Of a stretch of 64,000 bases of DNA, positions 1-11,364 are shown piece after piece. How positions within the stretch are numbered: the first letter of the stretch is position 1; each line of letters opens with the position of its first letter. Source of the stretch: Eucalyptus grandis (Eukaryota > Streptophyta > Magnoliopsida > Myrtales > Myrtaceae); the NCBI RefSeq assembly GCF_016545825.1, contig NC_052614.1, forward strand, positions 16,572,559 to 16,636,558, in the 5' to 3' direction. Both the position numbers and the translations under genes were made by a program. Under the pieces are notes generated by a model, which saw nothing but the letters and a program-made list of their open reading frames with translations, had not been told where the DNA came from and did not search any database.

Positions 1-1119
1 ATTGAAACTCTTGAAATAGACATTCACCTATAAAATCACATCCTTATTGTGAATATTTAAGGTATTCTTTATCTTTTTCAAAATATTCACAAGTAAAAAA
101 AAAAGCCTCAAACGCTTTTACGAAGCTTTGAACTTGATATTATCCAATATATACATAAGACTTCATATACATGTGCTTTTCAAAACATTCCTAGGTCTAA
201 ATACTATGTGAACTATATATATGTATGAGATAGTAATAGATGGAGGGTAGGATCATCAAGCGCATCACAAAGCCAAATGTGCAATTGGACAGAGAGTTGT
301 GGTCAAATCAAATATGGCTCATGGCCTTTACCGTCACATTCAACACGGCTATTGGTGGCATCTTCCTCATCGAATCCCACAATGAGCCAATTAAGGCCAA
401 ACCAACTAGTCATACTAATTTTTCCTTAAAAAAAAGTGAGGTGTAAATCCTCATTTATAAACCAATCTTCAGTGGAGTCACCAAAGAGTTACAACCCTCC
501 TAGGTAGGGTTTAAGGGATTGCCATGCGACTTACCCTCAATGACTTTGCTTGGTCAACTTATATGTTTATATGCGTGTGTTAACAATTTGCATATATGAG
601 GTAGCGAGAATCTTATAGTTTAGATTTTTTTTTTTTTTTTGTGGGTAATTGGAGCATAAATTAATGATGGAAAATGACTTAAAAAGACAAACCTTGTGAT
701 ATAATTTTGTGATTCTTTAAAATTCTTTTGCATAGATTGGCTTGGATTGAAGATGATAAAAAGAAAATAGTATGTTTATGTGCCCTAAAAAATATGCCAA
801 AGATTTGTTGGCAAAGTTAGGAATGGTTGATTGCATGCCAATAACTACATCAATGGAGGCTAAGGTGAAACTTCGAATGATAGAAAGAGAGAAGAGAGAG
901 AATTGCAAAACTAAATTTATGTCGTTGAACTGGTAGCGGATCCAATGGCATGGATGGTTCTGTAAGAGGCACTGTCGGGAGAAGAGAGAATTGCAGGACA
1001 GAGAGTAAGGAAGGTATCGCCCATGTACATATAGTCTCCATGGATCTTGATCTAAAATTAACGTCCCCTTAACAATTATTAAAAATAAGCTCATTATCTT
1101 TCCCATCCTCGATTAGTTT
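1..1119. other. AT-rich non-coding stretch
   Basis: No recognisable gene. Short open frames exist (for example 240-446 on the plus strand, 68 codons, and 717-1106 on the minus strand) but none resembles a family I know and base composition is uniformly AT-rich with homopolymer T runs. I regard them as chance frames. Confidence 0.5.
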
Positions 1120-1700
1120 CTTACCTACAACCGTTTCATTCTGTCCCATGTAATGATTTGATGATATTTTAGACACACCCAATCGTCCTTGCTTTCACTT
1201 GCCGTATTAATGTCCGTTTGAATTTTCTATAACAAATTTATTAAATTGATATTTTTTTTTAAAGAACTTTAGCAAAATCAACTAAACTTCGACCATGCAT
1301 TATTTTTTCATCGAAATCAAATTGACTTGATTTTTACATTAACGGAAAGTTTGCAAGTCAAACTTTTAGTATTTAGTGATACAAGTAATGATTACTGGAA
1401 GTTACAGGAAATTTTATTATCCTTACTACACTCAAATTTGTTATGATTGTTTAATTGGAGGATGAAGAGGAATTGCAAGTTAGATAAAGAAATACTATAT
1501 AAATAAGAGTGATCCAAATAACCACATCTTTTTTTTGCTAAAGCATATCTTTTTATTTGAATTACCTTTTAAATTTATTAAGCATGTATTAATATTTACT
1601 AACACCTTTTAGGAAAATCACGGATCCTATCTTCCTATCTCGTCAAAATTTTGATTTCAATTTTTTTCTTGAACCAAACTTGAAGAGTACATTTACTCTT
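1120..1700. repeat. Dispersed duplicate block (partner at about 44230-44820)
   Basis: By eye this block aligns over several hundred bases, with many small gaps, to 44230-44820. Shared landmarks in the same order include a cytoplasmic-looking AT tract, the string ending in aaagaaatacta (near 1487 and 44574), aagcatatctt (near 1540 and 44624), ttattaagcatgtatt (near 1577 and 44669), and a tcctatctcg-like stretch. The partner lies just downstream of another block that also has a copy near 6.7 kb. I see no gene in it; it is probably old intergenic or transposon-derived DNA copied with flanking gene fragments. Confidence 0.6.
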
Positions 1701-2194
1701 CTTCTTCTTTTTTTCCCAAAATAACAAAAAAAAAAAATTAGAAAATTAGAAAGTATTTAATTGAGGATTTTATTCGATTAAGATTGAGATGAATGAAAAT
1801 AATAACCAATGATGAGGCTTGTTAATTGGTGTGGTTGCATGTGAAAGGTCTTGAAGGAGGAGAAGATTTCTTATGTTGTTGTTCTCAAATCACTTTCGTG
1901 GCAATTATGGGACAAGTTGATGTTCTAATCACAGATGATTCAAATCTTATGTTATTTGGCTATCCCATAGTCAGTATAGTGGTTACTTCTTTCTATATCT
2001 TATCCAATCCTTTAAAAGATACAACCACTTAGTAAACTATAGCCTTTTTTGACTCACTTAATTGAAATAACAGATGACTCGGATTTTATACCATTTGATT
2101 GTCCTAAAGCAAGTTATCTAATAGCTACTTCTTGCTGCATTTTATATATTCATTACAACATGCAACATATCCAATCCATTACATTTCAGATAAC
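1701..2194. other. Unassigned AT-rich DNA
   Basis: Contains two short plus-strand open frames (1826-2032 and 2049-2291) without recognisable motifs. The second overlaps the start of a block duplicated at 3.7 kb, in which that frame is not conserved as a whole, so coding is unlikely. Confidence 0.4.
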
Positions 2195-2785
2195 GCATTT
2201 CATGTTTATCTTTCTTGTGATTATGCATATATGCTCTCTCGCTCTTCGACAACACATTTCACAGTTGCTCTTCTATTCCTCACTACTATGAAGACCAACT
2301 ACGCCCCTATCATTCTCATCCACTACACCCACCCCTCATGGTTGGTTAGTTTTAGGATTTAATGAAGGGACATAATTTGTAAGAAAGGCAAGACAACCCT
2401 AAATCGCGAACAAGGAAGAGAATAGAAACTTGACAAGCCAATTAGTCATGAATTTTTGTAGGTTTTGTGATGCATTGAATATCACTCCCTTTGGCTATTG
2501 ACAATTTTTTTCTGAGAATGATAGCAATAACTTTCGTTATTTTCTCATATTGAATTGCCTCAACTATAAGTAAATCCCATTCTTTTTATTCAGTAAACTA
2601 TCTTTGACTCTTTTTCGGTGTTCATAATTGTGTTCACTAATATAGTTTGAATAGATGACATGCACCTAATTTGCAATGCATACAAGCCAAGACATAAGCT
2701 AGTTGCCAATTGCCAGGTGGCAAGTAGATTGAAAGTTTTCAATTTCACGGGATCTAAATCCTTAATCAAAACACCTAAATTCTAT
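2195..2785 (+). repeat. Segmental duplication copy 1 (partner 3697-4285)
   Basis: The block aligns along its length with 3697-4285. It includes the stretch around ccctcatggttggttagttt (about 2331 and 3836), a block ending near tgtgatgcat (about 2467 and 3968), and the start of a TNL LRR exon (2655-2785 against 4150-4285). In this copy the LRR exon is cut off after the residues KTPKF, where a reversed CYP82 fragment begins. In the other copy the LRR exon continues. The junction at about 2785 is therefore a rearrangement breakpoint. Confidence 0.75.
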
Positions 2786-3191
2786 GGATAGAGAGCAGTC
2801 CCAAAGTAAGGAGCCAACGCTAGAAAGGCATAGTTGTAGCCCATAACTTCAGTGGCCAAAAGCTAAGGATGAGTCGTGAGGGCGAGGTCGTGCTCGGTGT
2901 AACATTCTTTGGCTATCTTGGAACTGCTAACCACTATGGTTGGGAAAAAGCCGAGCTTCATGGTGAAGAATGACCCATACTCGTCTGCCATGGACACGAA
3001 GGTCCTGTGAGGAAGACAGGATTTTGCTAGTATGGGCAAATGCCCTATGACGGGCCATGCACCTGCAACTTCTGGTGGTGTTTGAGCTTGCGACATAAGC
3101 TTTTGAAACGTACATGGACTGATAGGATGAGGATGACTAGGATCACTCCATACAAGTGGCTGAAGTTCAGGTCTTGAAGTATAAAGTCCAT
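2785..3191 (-). pseudogene. CYP82-like cytochrome P450, N-terminal fragment (pseudogene)
   Basis: Reading the minus strand from 3191, a hydrophobic N-terminal anchor (LYGVILVILILSV) is followed, after a frame change near 3100, by the proline-rich hinge and substrate-entry region typical of plant CYP82 enzymes: PPEVAGAWPVIGHLPIL, then YGSFFTMKLG, SSSKIAKECYTEHD and, past an in-frame stop at about 2864, LLATEVMGYNYAF. Family members are ER-anchored mono-oxygenases of about 520 residues; only the first 130 or so are here. The haem-binding cysteine region is absent. One frameshift and one stop make it non-functional. It abuts a duplicated TNL fragment. CYP82 is my best family call from the AGAWPVIGHLP hinge; subfamily unknown. 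Confidence 0.8.
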
Positions 3192-3251
3192 TTGCAATAG
3201 GTTCATGATTGAGTTGTGTCGGTATTTTTTAAAGAACATCATATGACTTAT

Positions 3252-3400
3252 ACATCTTCCCCTCCTAGGATTATTGATTACTTCTGTAAAGTATAATTAA
3301 TTATAGATTAGGCTTCAATTGTGCTTAAGAAGTCACTGCCTCGGAGGATTGTTAATTACTTCCTGAGTGCGTTGAGGAAAGCACACCCCACATGCTATGA
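3252..3400. repeat. Dispersed repeat copy (partner 6255-6400)
   Basis: Contains ctcctaggattattgattac (3265) and ggattgttaattacttc (3345), both found again in the same order at 6268 and 6350. The two copies differ by scattered substitutions. Function unknown. Both copies are followed by members of the 3.5/6.7/43.1 kb repeat family, so the two blocks probably travel together. Confidence 0.7.
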
Positions 3401-3519
3401 AAAAAATAAATTCCTACGGAAGTAGGAGTAACTGGAATAGCGTTCTAGAGAGCTCGGGGACCAACAAAAGATACTTCGTAATTCATCGTAAAAGGAGAAG
3501 AATGGGTCGATGGGCTTTC

Positions 3520-3695
3520 GGTACTACTTTCCAGAAAAGCCATTGGTTGAGGTTGTCAAGGGAGAGACGTCCAGGGTGAGAGAAAAGAGGTAACGGAGAC
3601 GGAGAGGGGGTGAAAGAGAGTAACAGAGACTGGTAAAGGAGGGAGGAGAGAGAGGAGAGGCTTTGGGACACTGGTATAATGAGCTCATCTCGACA
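3520..3695. repeat. Dispersed repeat, truncated copy (others at 6673-7080 and 43141-43560)
   Basis: The segment from ttccagaaaagcc to ggtataatgagctcatctc recurs at 6840-7000 and 43297-43475 with the same purine-rich middle. This is the shortest of the three copies; it is joined at its right end to the 3697-4285 duplication, whereas the other two continue into a shared aaccaattc and cctcgaacggtta segment. On the minus strand it is pyrimidine-rich, which yields spurious serine/leucine-rich frames. Confidence 0.7.
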
Positions 3696-3696
3696 A

Positions 3697-4285
3697 CGCA
3701 TTTCTCAGTTTATATTTCTTGTGATTATGCATATATGTACTCCTGCTCCTCGACAAACACAGTTCACAGTTGCTCTCCTATTCCTCACTACTATGAAGAA
3801 CTTCACCCCCATCATTCTCATCCACTACACCCGCCCCTCATGGTTGGTTAGTTTTAGGATTTAATGAAGGGATAGAATTTGAAAGAAAGATGAGAAAAGC
3901 CAATATCGCATACAAGGAAGAGAATAGAAAATTGGCAAGCAAATATGTCATGAATTTTTGTAGGTTTTGTGATGCATCATTCCTTTGGTTGTTCGCAATT
4001 TTCTCTGAGAATGATCACAATAACTTTCTTTATTTTCTCATATTAAATTGCCTCCACTATAAGTAAATGCCATTCTTTTTAATTTGGTAAAACTATCTCT
4101 GACTCTTATTTTGGTGTTCGTAATTGTGTTCACTAATATCGTTTGAATAGATGACATGCACCTAATTTGCAATGCATACAAGTCCAGACAGTAGTAAGCA
4201 AGTTGCTAATTTGAAGGTGGCAAGTAGAGTGAAAGTTTTGAATCTTGCAGGATCTAAATCCTTAATCAAAACACCTAACTTCTCC
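3697..4285 (+). repeat. Segmental duplication copy 2 (partner 2195-2785)
   Basis: Second copy of the block at 2195-2785. It runs into a longer portion of the TNL LRR exon (see next entry), which shows what the other copy lost. Confidence 0.75.
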
Positions 4286-4735
4286 AAATTTATTAGATTG
4301 GAGAGATTGGTTCTGAAAGAGTTCCTAAGGTTGGCTGAAATTGATTACTTGATTGGTAAACTAAAGGGTAGATTTATTTGAAAATCAAATGGTGACCGTA
4401 TCTTAGAGGGTTGCCCAAGGAAATCAGTTATCTAATTGCCCTGAAAGAGCTCCTCTCGATCCATGGTTTTAGAGTTCATTATTTGCCAGACTCAATCGGT
4501 AATCTAAGACATTCGTCAAGGCTAGTAATGGAGGATATGAGATTAGTTAAACTTCTGGACACAATCAAAAGGCTAATGGCTCTCTAGTACTTATCTTTGG
4601 TGAATTGTTTGAGTCTAAAATGGTTGCTAGATGCTGTTGGGAAGTTAAAGTTGTCAATTGAGATAAGTTTATCTAGGACAACTATTGAGGAATTGCCTCA
4701 TTCGATTTGGAACCATGAAGATTTGGCATTGCAGA
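4150..4735 (+). pseudogene. TIR-NB-LRR resistance gene, LRR exon fragment (pseudogene)
   Basis: Plus-strand translation gives leucine-rich repeats of the TNL type: VKVLNLAGSKSLIKTPNF, RLERLVLK, then LRGLPKEISYLIALKELL, VHYLPDSIGNLRH, LVMEDMRLVKLLDTIKRLMAL, YLSLVNCLSLKWL and TTIEELPHSIWN. The reading frame has a stop near 4378, another after RLMAL (about 4587), and small frame changes, so it cannot be translated as one protein. TNL proteins are cytoplasmic or nuclear immune receptors of about 1000-1200 residues; only about 190 residues of LRR remain. An NB-ARC fragment follows it, the opposite of the order within one TNL gene, so the two probably come from neighbouring genes of a collapsed cluster. 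Confidence 0.8.
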
Positions 4736-4789
4736 TGAACGATAGTTACATAAGAACACCACATAGACTTATAAACAAAGCAGAGTGGA

Positions 4790-5146
4790 CAAGCGCATCG
4801 TGCGATTTGACAGTTGTGCCTATCGAAGTCAAGTTGTTATGCACTTGGATATGAGGCACAACAAATTTTTTTTTTTTTTTTGGATTGCATGTTTCTTTGT
4901 TAACAAGAAAAAAAACCTATCACAATGGACATGTGGGAGGCTTGTGACATTTTTGAAGAGGTCGAATTTGAAGTACTTATTGATTAGTCTTTGATCAAGA
5001 TTGTTGATGGTGAGAGAATATGAATGCATGATAAGTGCACAGATTTTGGGAGAGAAATTGTTCTTCATGAAAATTTTAGAAAACCTGAAGGTCAAACTAG
5101 ATTGTGATTTCCCAAGACAACCCTGGACATAGTACGATCTAAAAAG
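4790..5146 (+). pseudogene. TIR-NB-LRR resistance gene, NB-ARC (ARC2) fragment (pseudogene)
   Basis: The translation, with several frame changes, reads ALGYEAQQIF and DIACFF (the GLPLAL/RNBS-D side of NB-ARC), MDMWEACDIFEEVEFEVLI, then SLIKIVDGERI, MHDKCTDFGREIVLHENF and TTLDIVRSKK. The MHD motif is intact (MHD at about 5017), but stops precede it and follow ENFRKPEGQTRL. The exon ends exactly at a good splice donor (gtaagtac at 5147), which matches the intron normally placed after the NB-ARC exon in TNL genes. The P-loop and TIR domain are absent. A T-run at 4866-4880 lies inside the domain and probably caused one frame break. Confidence 0.78.
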
Positions 5147-6254
5147 GTAAGTACAAACAACACCATTTTATTTTTCCCTACTGCATGGACTTTTAGCAAA
5201 AGCTTTGGGAGAATACAATTATATTAAAATGTTTATTTCTTGCGAATAGTATTTGGTAAATTGTAATTTTAAAAAGCATCAAGATGCAATTATGGTTCTA
5301 ATGTTGTTTCAAACTACACTTGAAAATGACATTTTTTTTAAAAAATAAACATCAAATCCCTAGCTAGACATCAGCAAAGGTCACACGATCGCTGGTGAGG
5401 CTCATCGGCTATTAGAAATGGGCCTAAACTTCATTGGATCAAACCATGCTTTTGGGTTGATTTGAATTTTCCATACGTTGAAGATCAACCTTGCGCCTTT
5501 GGGAACATGGTGCCCACTAATGATGCAATCTTCAGTTGACACGTGTGGAACGCCAAGTGTTATAGGTGGGTGTAAAGAATCTCATTCGCTATGGCATGTG
5601 GGTAAGTCAGGTTGGAAATATCTGACTCTTTCACATGTCATTGTTTATCAAATTGAGCATCTAGTGCTTCTTAAGTCTTGTTTAGAACATGAAGGTTGTT
5701 TAGCGACAGAGAGACTGTCCACATTAGGGTAGTCATGGCAGTGTCTACAGCACCCGCTATCATTGCCTTCAAAGAAGAAATACATATTTGTAGGTGTTAA
5801 TAGACCAAATCACAATACTGTCCAAACAAAAGTGCATGTTAACTCGTTGGCACAGTACTAATGAATGATAAACATAGATAAATCAATCCACAACAAGCAC
5901 GAAGGTGCAACGCTCTCGAAGGAGAAAATATAAAGAAATCTCTCTCATAATTATGTCATTTATCAAAACGATAGGCTACATTTTGCGGTAACATAAAGTA
6001 TATTAATAGCCCAAAAAACCTAAATAAATTGTAGAGTTTATAAATCAGAAACACATTTTCATGTTTAATGTAGCACATTATCACTTTGCCGAAAGTGCTT
6101 GGCTTGGCTAGGTCTGTTTTCCTACACCAGTAGTTGAATCGTTTCATAAAAGTATTTTCTTTCCAATTTGAGCCGACAACTATGATAAAATGGATTACAC
6201 AACCTACAAAAAGGGAAAATAAACCATTCTAAATTTTAATCTTTATACATGATT
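5147..6254. other. Intergenic DNA after the NB-ARC fragment
   Basis: No recognisable coding. A frame of 84 codons at 5478-5732 (plus) has no motif I know. The first few hundred bases may be the former TNL intron. Confidence 0.4.
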
Positions 6255-6400
6255 TATATACCTTCCCTCCTAGGATTATTGATTACTTCCGTAAAGTACA
6301 ATTAATTACAGATTAGGCTCCAATTGTGCGCGAGAAGTCACTGCCTTGGAGGATTGTTAATTACTTCTAGAGTGCCTTGAGGAAAGCACATCCAAGTCAG
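6255..6400. repeat. Dispersed repeat copy (partner 3252-3400)
   Basis: Same landmarks as the 3252-3400 copy, in the same order and orientation. It stops matching near 6390, where this copy goes on into sequence rich in CTCTC tracts. Confidence 0.7.
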
Positions 6401-6672
6401 CAAACTCTCCATCCACTCGCTGGTTGTCACGTGTTCCGCGCTTCGTCACTCTCTCCCTAGCACCCCTCTCCCTGTTACTTTTTTGTCTCCTCTCTCTCGT
6501 TAGGGTTTTAAATCTCCATTTTCATCTGAATTTTCTTGGCGAAGAACAACAAACCAACTGGGGTAGTAGGGCAACCCCATCTCGAGGATTAAAATGGAGT
6601 TTTCCATTTTGGTGGAATAATCAACATTGCCAAGAAAACTGTCGCCAATTCCTGAGCATGTGTAAAGATTGT

Positions 6673-7080
6673 CTTTTCTGGCCGGTAAAAAGGAAGGCGG
6701 GAAAACAGAGAATCGCAATATTCTTCTTGGACCAGATTATTCACAAGTCCCTGAAGCAGAGCTTGCGCCCACCATATTGGGCGTTGTCGAGACGACGGTC
6801 TCAGTATCTCTAGCACTTTTTGATGGGTTTGCTTCTTCCTTTCCAGAAAAGCCGCCGGTTGAGGCTGTCAAAGGAGAGACGACATGGGTGAGAGAAAAAA
6901 AGGTAACGGAGAGGGAGAGGGGGTGAAAGAGAGTAACAAAGACTGGTAAAGGAGAGAGAAGAGAGAGGAGAGGCTTTGGGACACTGGTATAATGAGCTCA
7001 TCTCAACCAATTCGCCACTACTTTAAGGCGGTTTCTCCCATGCCTCGAACGGTTATTTCTTTGCACTAACTATTCCATTA
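6673..7080. repeat. Dispersed repeat, long copy (partners 43141-43560 and 3520-3695)
   Basis: Nearly the whole segment, from gtaaaaaggaagg through ggaccagattattcacaagt (about 6729), accatattg, ttccagaaaagcc, a purine-rich tract, tataatgagctcatctcaac and cctcgaacggttatttcttt, recurs at 43141-43560. On the plus strand an 85-codon frame (6669-6926) includes LLGPDYSQVPEAELAPTILG; in the 43-kb copy the same frame is interrupted, so coding capacity is not conserved. I do not recognise the peptide. It may be a fragment of a non-autonomous transposon. Confidence 0.7.
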
Positions 7081-8140
7081 TCCTATAAGTGTCCCATGCA
7101 ATTATTCTTGAGATGTCCCAACATCTATTTTCAAAAGATAACTACTCGTAACTGTTAGTTGGGTTCACTTCTATGTGGAGGAAACCCAATGAGTTGCAAG
7201 CCTTTTTTGGGCTTGAGCCCATATGATAAGTTATATGAAGAAATAGGGTTTTTCACTATCTATATAAAGAGGTAGCCGCAAAAAATGAAACACTAACAAG
7301 AGAAAAAAGAAAAAGAGAAAGCAAAAATTTGGAGTTTGGGGCAATATATAATTTACATCAAGTTGGCATCGGAGGTCGATTCGTGGTCCGATTGAGCTGA
7401 AATTTTTTCAGCATGTTCGTGGCGCAATTTAATCGAATCTGAACGGTTTGATTTTCGTTTGAAGCTCCATACATCAGGTTTTTCATGGATTGATCAAAAC
7501 CTGCGTTTTTTGGTCGATTTATCCTTGATCTCTTGTGAAGTTTATGTGTATTGCCAAGAATTATGTTCTTGAGGTCTTTGCTATTATGTACCTTTAGTAT
7601 TTGCTAGAGAAGAACAATTTTTGGATATTTCTTAGTTTTTTTTTTTAATTTTTTAACGAATTTTTAAATTTTTTTGATGTTTTAATTATTTCACACTTTT
7701 TATGAATTTATTAACATTTCACTAATTTTAAGGATTTTTCCGATTTTTTTACATTTTTAGGATTTTGAGAAATTTTTAGTACGGGTAATGGGGTCAAACC
7801 AAGTTTATATGATTCGATCCACTAAACCGACCACCATCTACCTAGATCAAACCCGATTGGATTAAAAAAAAATTTAAACATTTTTTAAACATTTTTTATT
7901 TGATTTTCCTATTTTTTAATGCCTTTTCTCCTTTCTTTTATCTTTTTTTTTTTTTTTTTATTTCCTCTACAAGTTTCTTCTTCTCGGAGCCTTTGCCTAC
8001 CTTCTACAACTCTTCTTCATCGAAGACCCCACCATCACCAAAACCACACAAATTCTCAACCAATCACTCAACACTACGCAAATGTGTCCATATAGCTCAA
8101 CCACGAACTTCACTAAAGTGGAGCAAAACAGGGAAAAGGT
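7081..8140. other. AT-rich DNA with a promoter-like patch
   Basis: No protein match. A TATA-like ctatataaag at 7260 followed by a purine-rich A/G leader resembles the U3-R part of a plant LTR, but I could not find paired TG...CA ends or a target-site duplication, so I do not call an LTR. The 7620-7930 part is low-complexity T/A sequence. Confidence 0.35.
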
Positions 8141-8145
8141 TACCT

Positions 8146-8760
8146 AGGACCAGTTTGGTTCAACCAAGTATTTTTAAATAAATGGGCATTTTGTGAAGGC
8201 AATAGTGTTTGGATACTCATTTTTGTGTATATTTTGCAAAGCAACTTTAAGATGAAAATAAAAAGAAAAAAAGAAACAAAGAAAAAAAAAAAAAAAGGGA
8301 GGAGGAGCTGCGATTACGTTGGAGAGGGGAAAATCGAGGGGAGGCGGCTCGACAGTGGTGGTGGTGATGGTGGGGAGGCGATTGATGGCGGTGGTGGTGG
8401 GGAGGTGACTCACCTGAGGTCGCGCAACCTCAGGCGAGGCTTCCCGGCAGCCAAATCGGCCCTCCGTGGCCAGATCTGTCTGATCGCCAACTGAGCTTCG
8501 CGGTGAAGTAGCAAGTCCAAGTCCAAGTCAAAAGAAGAAGATGATGAATAGTGTTTTTGAGAGCAAAAGAGGAAAACATGATTATCAGTAAGGGCAATAT
8601 TGGAAAGAAAAAAAACTCATTAAATCTTAACTTAGCATTTTGAAAATGCTGAAACCCCAAAGCATGTTCCTACTTGCTTTGAGCTTTTAGCATTTCAAAT
8701 GTTAGCATTTGGCAAATGGAGCTTAAAAAATTTGAACCAAATGCTTGATATTTTTCCCAA
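8146..8760. mobile_element. Possible non-autonomous hAT-like element
   Basis: The left edge has agtttggttcaacc (8152) and the right edge has ttgaaccaaatgc (8732), which are inverted relatives of each other, a layout seen in many plant hAT-type MITEs. Inside is a GC-rich, GGT/GGC-rich patch (8300-8500) unlike its surroundings. Neither a clear 8-bp target duplication nor a transposase is visible. The GC-rich patch could alternatively be a captured gene fragment. Low confidence. Confidence 0.35.
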
Positions 8761-8800
8761 GGGGCTTTGAGGGCATAAAGTGCCTTGGGAATGATGAATC

Positions 8801-9238
8801 GAAGGGGTCTAAGTGAAACTAGACTTGTTTAGTCCAATCAAAGAAATTGATTCCATTGAGCAAAGGAACAGACAAAGTATGCGAATGAAGTGAAATGGGC
8901 ACAAATACTGTAAATATATAGGAATGTACTCATACATTAATATTTTTGGTGGAGCTTCCTGCCATTCAATTGGTGCCGAAGAAAATTCAGAAAGTTGAGT
9001 AATGAGTCATCTGGGACAGATCTTTTGCTGTAGCACACATGGCCCAAGGCATTGTTTGATCAAGAACTTTTCATCTCAAGTCCAAAACACCTAAGCGAAA
9101 CTGGATTTGTTCACTCCAATTAGAGAAATTCATTTCATTGAACAAAGCAACAGACAAAGAATGCAGATTAAGTGAAACGGGCACATACATTGTAAGTATG
9201 CAAGAATATTCATATATTAATGTTTTTAGTAGTGGTTC
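8801..9238. repeat. Two-copy direct duplication (about 290-bp offset)
   Basis: 8801-8960 and 9091-9238 share aagaaattgattccattg-like and cacaaatactgtaa-like strings in the same order, ending in a cattaatatttttggt-like motif. About 130 bases of unrelated DNA separate them. No coding seen. Confidence 0.6.
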
Positions 9239-9407
9239 ATAAAAAGATACGTAAACTGTTTTTACTGTTTAAGAAATAGTTTACATAACTTTTTTCTAAA
9301 CATAAACTAAACTATTCGTTTAGTTACTAAACAATTTACATGACTTTTCTAAACATAAAGTTCTAAACAGTCTAGAAATTTGAAAAAGTTCCGAACTCAC
9401 CGTTCCT

Positions 9408-9943
9408 AAACAGTTTACATAACTTTTTTTCAAAACATTATAAATTCTTTGCCCTCCTAAGAGAACTCACCCACAAAAATTTGTAGGGACAAGGAAAAAA
9501 AGAAAAAAGGAGTTAACTCAAAATTACAGATCACCATGATCGGCACGAGCGAATCATCTTCCTATGTATCTTTTGTGCCATATTTGCTACACTTGGCCCC
9601 GCCATGGTGATCTTCGTGCTAATACCTACTTCTATGCCCCTGGAGGTCGAGCTCAGCCCCGTCTCTTACCTCCCTATCTTTTGTGCATCGAGTAAGGGAG
9701 GGAAGAGACGCTCTACCTTCGGGGGCATAGAGGTAGGTATTAGCACGAAAATCACCATGGCGGGAACAAGCATAGCAAATATGGCACAAAAGATACATAG
9801 AAAGATGATCCGCTCGTGCCGGTCTGTCATTTTAAGTTTACTCTTTTTTTCTTTTTTTCCTTGTCCTTGCAAATTTTTGTGGGTGAGTTCTATGAGGAGG
9901 GCGGATAATTTATGATGTTTAGAAAAAGTTATGTAAACTGTTT
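9408..9943. repeat. Palindrome unit 1
   Basis: Left arm starts at aaacagtttacat, right arm ends at gtaaactgttt. The centre is near 9690, where the loop is shortened relative to other units (the cacaaaagatag of the right half is missing). Confidence 0.85.
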
Positions 9944-10079
9944 CCAAAACAGTTTACATAATTTTTTTCTAAACATAAACTAAACTGTTCATTTAGTTCC
10001 TAAACAATTTACATGACTTTTCTAAACATAAAGTTCTAAATAGTCTAGAAATTTGAAAAGTTTCGAACTCACTCTTCCT

Positions 10080-10632
10080 AGACAGTTTACATAACTTTTT
10101 TTTTTCTAAACATCATAAATTCTTCGCTCTTCTCAGAGAACTCACCAACAAATATTTGTAGGGACAAGGAAAAAAAAGAAAAAAGGAGTAAACCCAAAAT
10201 TACAGATTGCCACGATCAGCATGAGCGGATCATCTTCCTATGTATCTTTTGTACCATATTTACTATGCTTGGCTCCACCATGGTGATCTTCGTGCTAATA
10301 CCTACTTCTATGCCCCCGGTGGTTGACCTCAGCCAGTCTCTTTCCTCCCTATCTTTTGTGCATTGAGTAAATATGGCACAAAAGATATGGAGGGAAGAGA
10401 CGGGGCTGAGCTGGACCACTGGGGGGCATAGAGGTAGGTATTAGCATGAAGGTTACCATGGCGGAGCCAAGCATAGCAAATATGACAAAAAAGATACATA
10501 GGAAGATGATCCGCTCGTGCTGGTCGTGGCGGTCTATCATTTTGAGTTAATTCTTTTTTCTTTTTTTCCTTGTCTCTACAAATTTTTATGGGTAAGTTCC
10601 CCGAGGAGGGTGGAGAATTTATGATATTTAGA
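10080..10632. repeat. Palindrome unit 2
   Basis: Full left arm; the right arm lacks its outermost bases, running straight into gaataaacagtttacataac. The centre is near 10365, at gagtaaatatggcacaaaag. Confidence 0.85.
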
Positions 10633-10775
10633 ATAAACAGTTTACATAACTTTTTTTTTTCTAATCATAAACTAAACTGTTCATTTAGTTCCTAAACAGT
10701 TTACAAGACTTTTCTAAACATAAAGTTCTAAACAGTCTAGAAATTTGAAAAAGTGCTGAACTCATCACCGTTCCT

Positions 10776-11226
10776 AAATAGTTTACATAATTTTTTTTCT
10801 AAACATCATAAATTCTCCGCCCCTCTCAGAGGACTCACCCACAAATATTTGTAGGGAGAGGGAAAAAAAGGAGTTAATGCAAAATTACACATCGCCACGA
10901 CCGACACAAGCGGATCATCTTCCTATGTATCTTTTGTGCCATATTTGCTATGCTTGGCCCCATCAATGTGATCTTCGTGCTAATACCTACCTCTATGCCC
11001 CCGGAGGTCGAGCTCGGCCCAGTGTCTTCCCTTACAATGATGGGGCCAAGCATAGCAACTATGGCACAAAAGATACATAGGAAGATGATCCACTCATGTC
11101 GGTCGTGGCGATCTGTCATTTTGAGTTAACTCATTTTTTCCTTATCCTTGCAAATTTTTATGAGTGAGTTCTTTGAGGAGGGCAGAGAACTTATGATATT
11201 TAGAAAAAGTTATGTAAACTGTTTCC
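10776..11226. repeat. Palindrome unit 3 (centre deleted)
   Basis: Shorter than its siblings. The middle goes from the left-arm gaggtcgagctcggccc directly to a right-arm acaatgatggggccaagc, so the innermost part of the right arm is lost. The centre is near 11035. Confidence 0.85.
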
Positions 11227-11364
11227 TAAATAATTTCCATAAGTTTTTTCTAATCATAAACTAAAATGTTTGTTTAGTTCCTAAACAATTTACATGACTT
11301 TTCTAAACATAAAGTTCTAAACAATCTTGAAATTTGAAAAAGTTCCGAACTCGTCAATGTTCCT

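Noticed and set aside
6424..6813. 129-codon plus-strand frame as a gene
   Set aside because: Crosses the start of a dispersed repeat; no motif and not conserved in the 43-kb copy.
7081..7860. Solo LTR with TATA box at 7260
   Set aside because: No paired ends or target duplication could be found.
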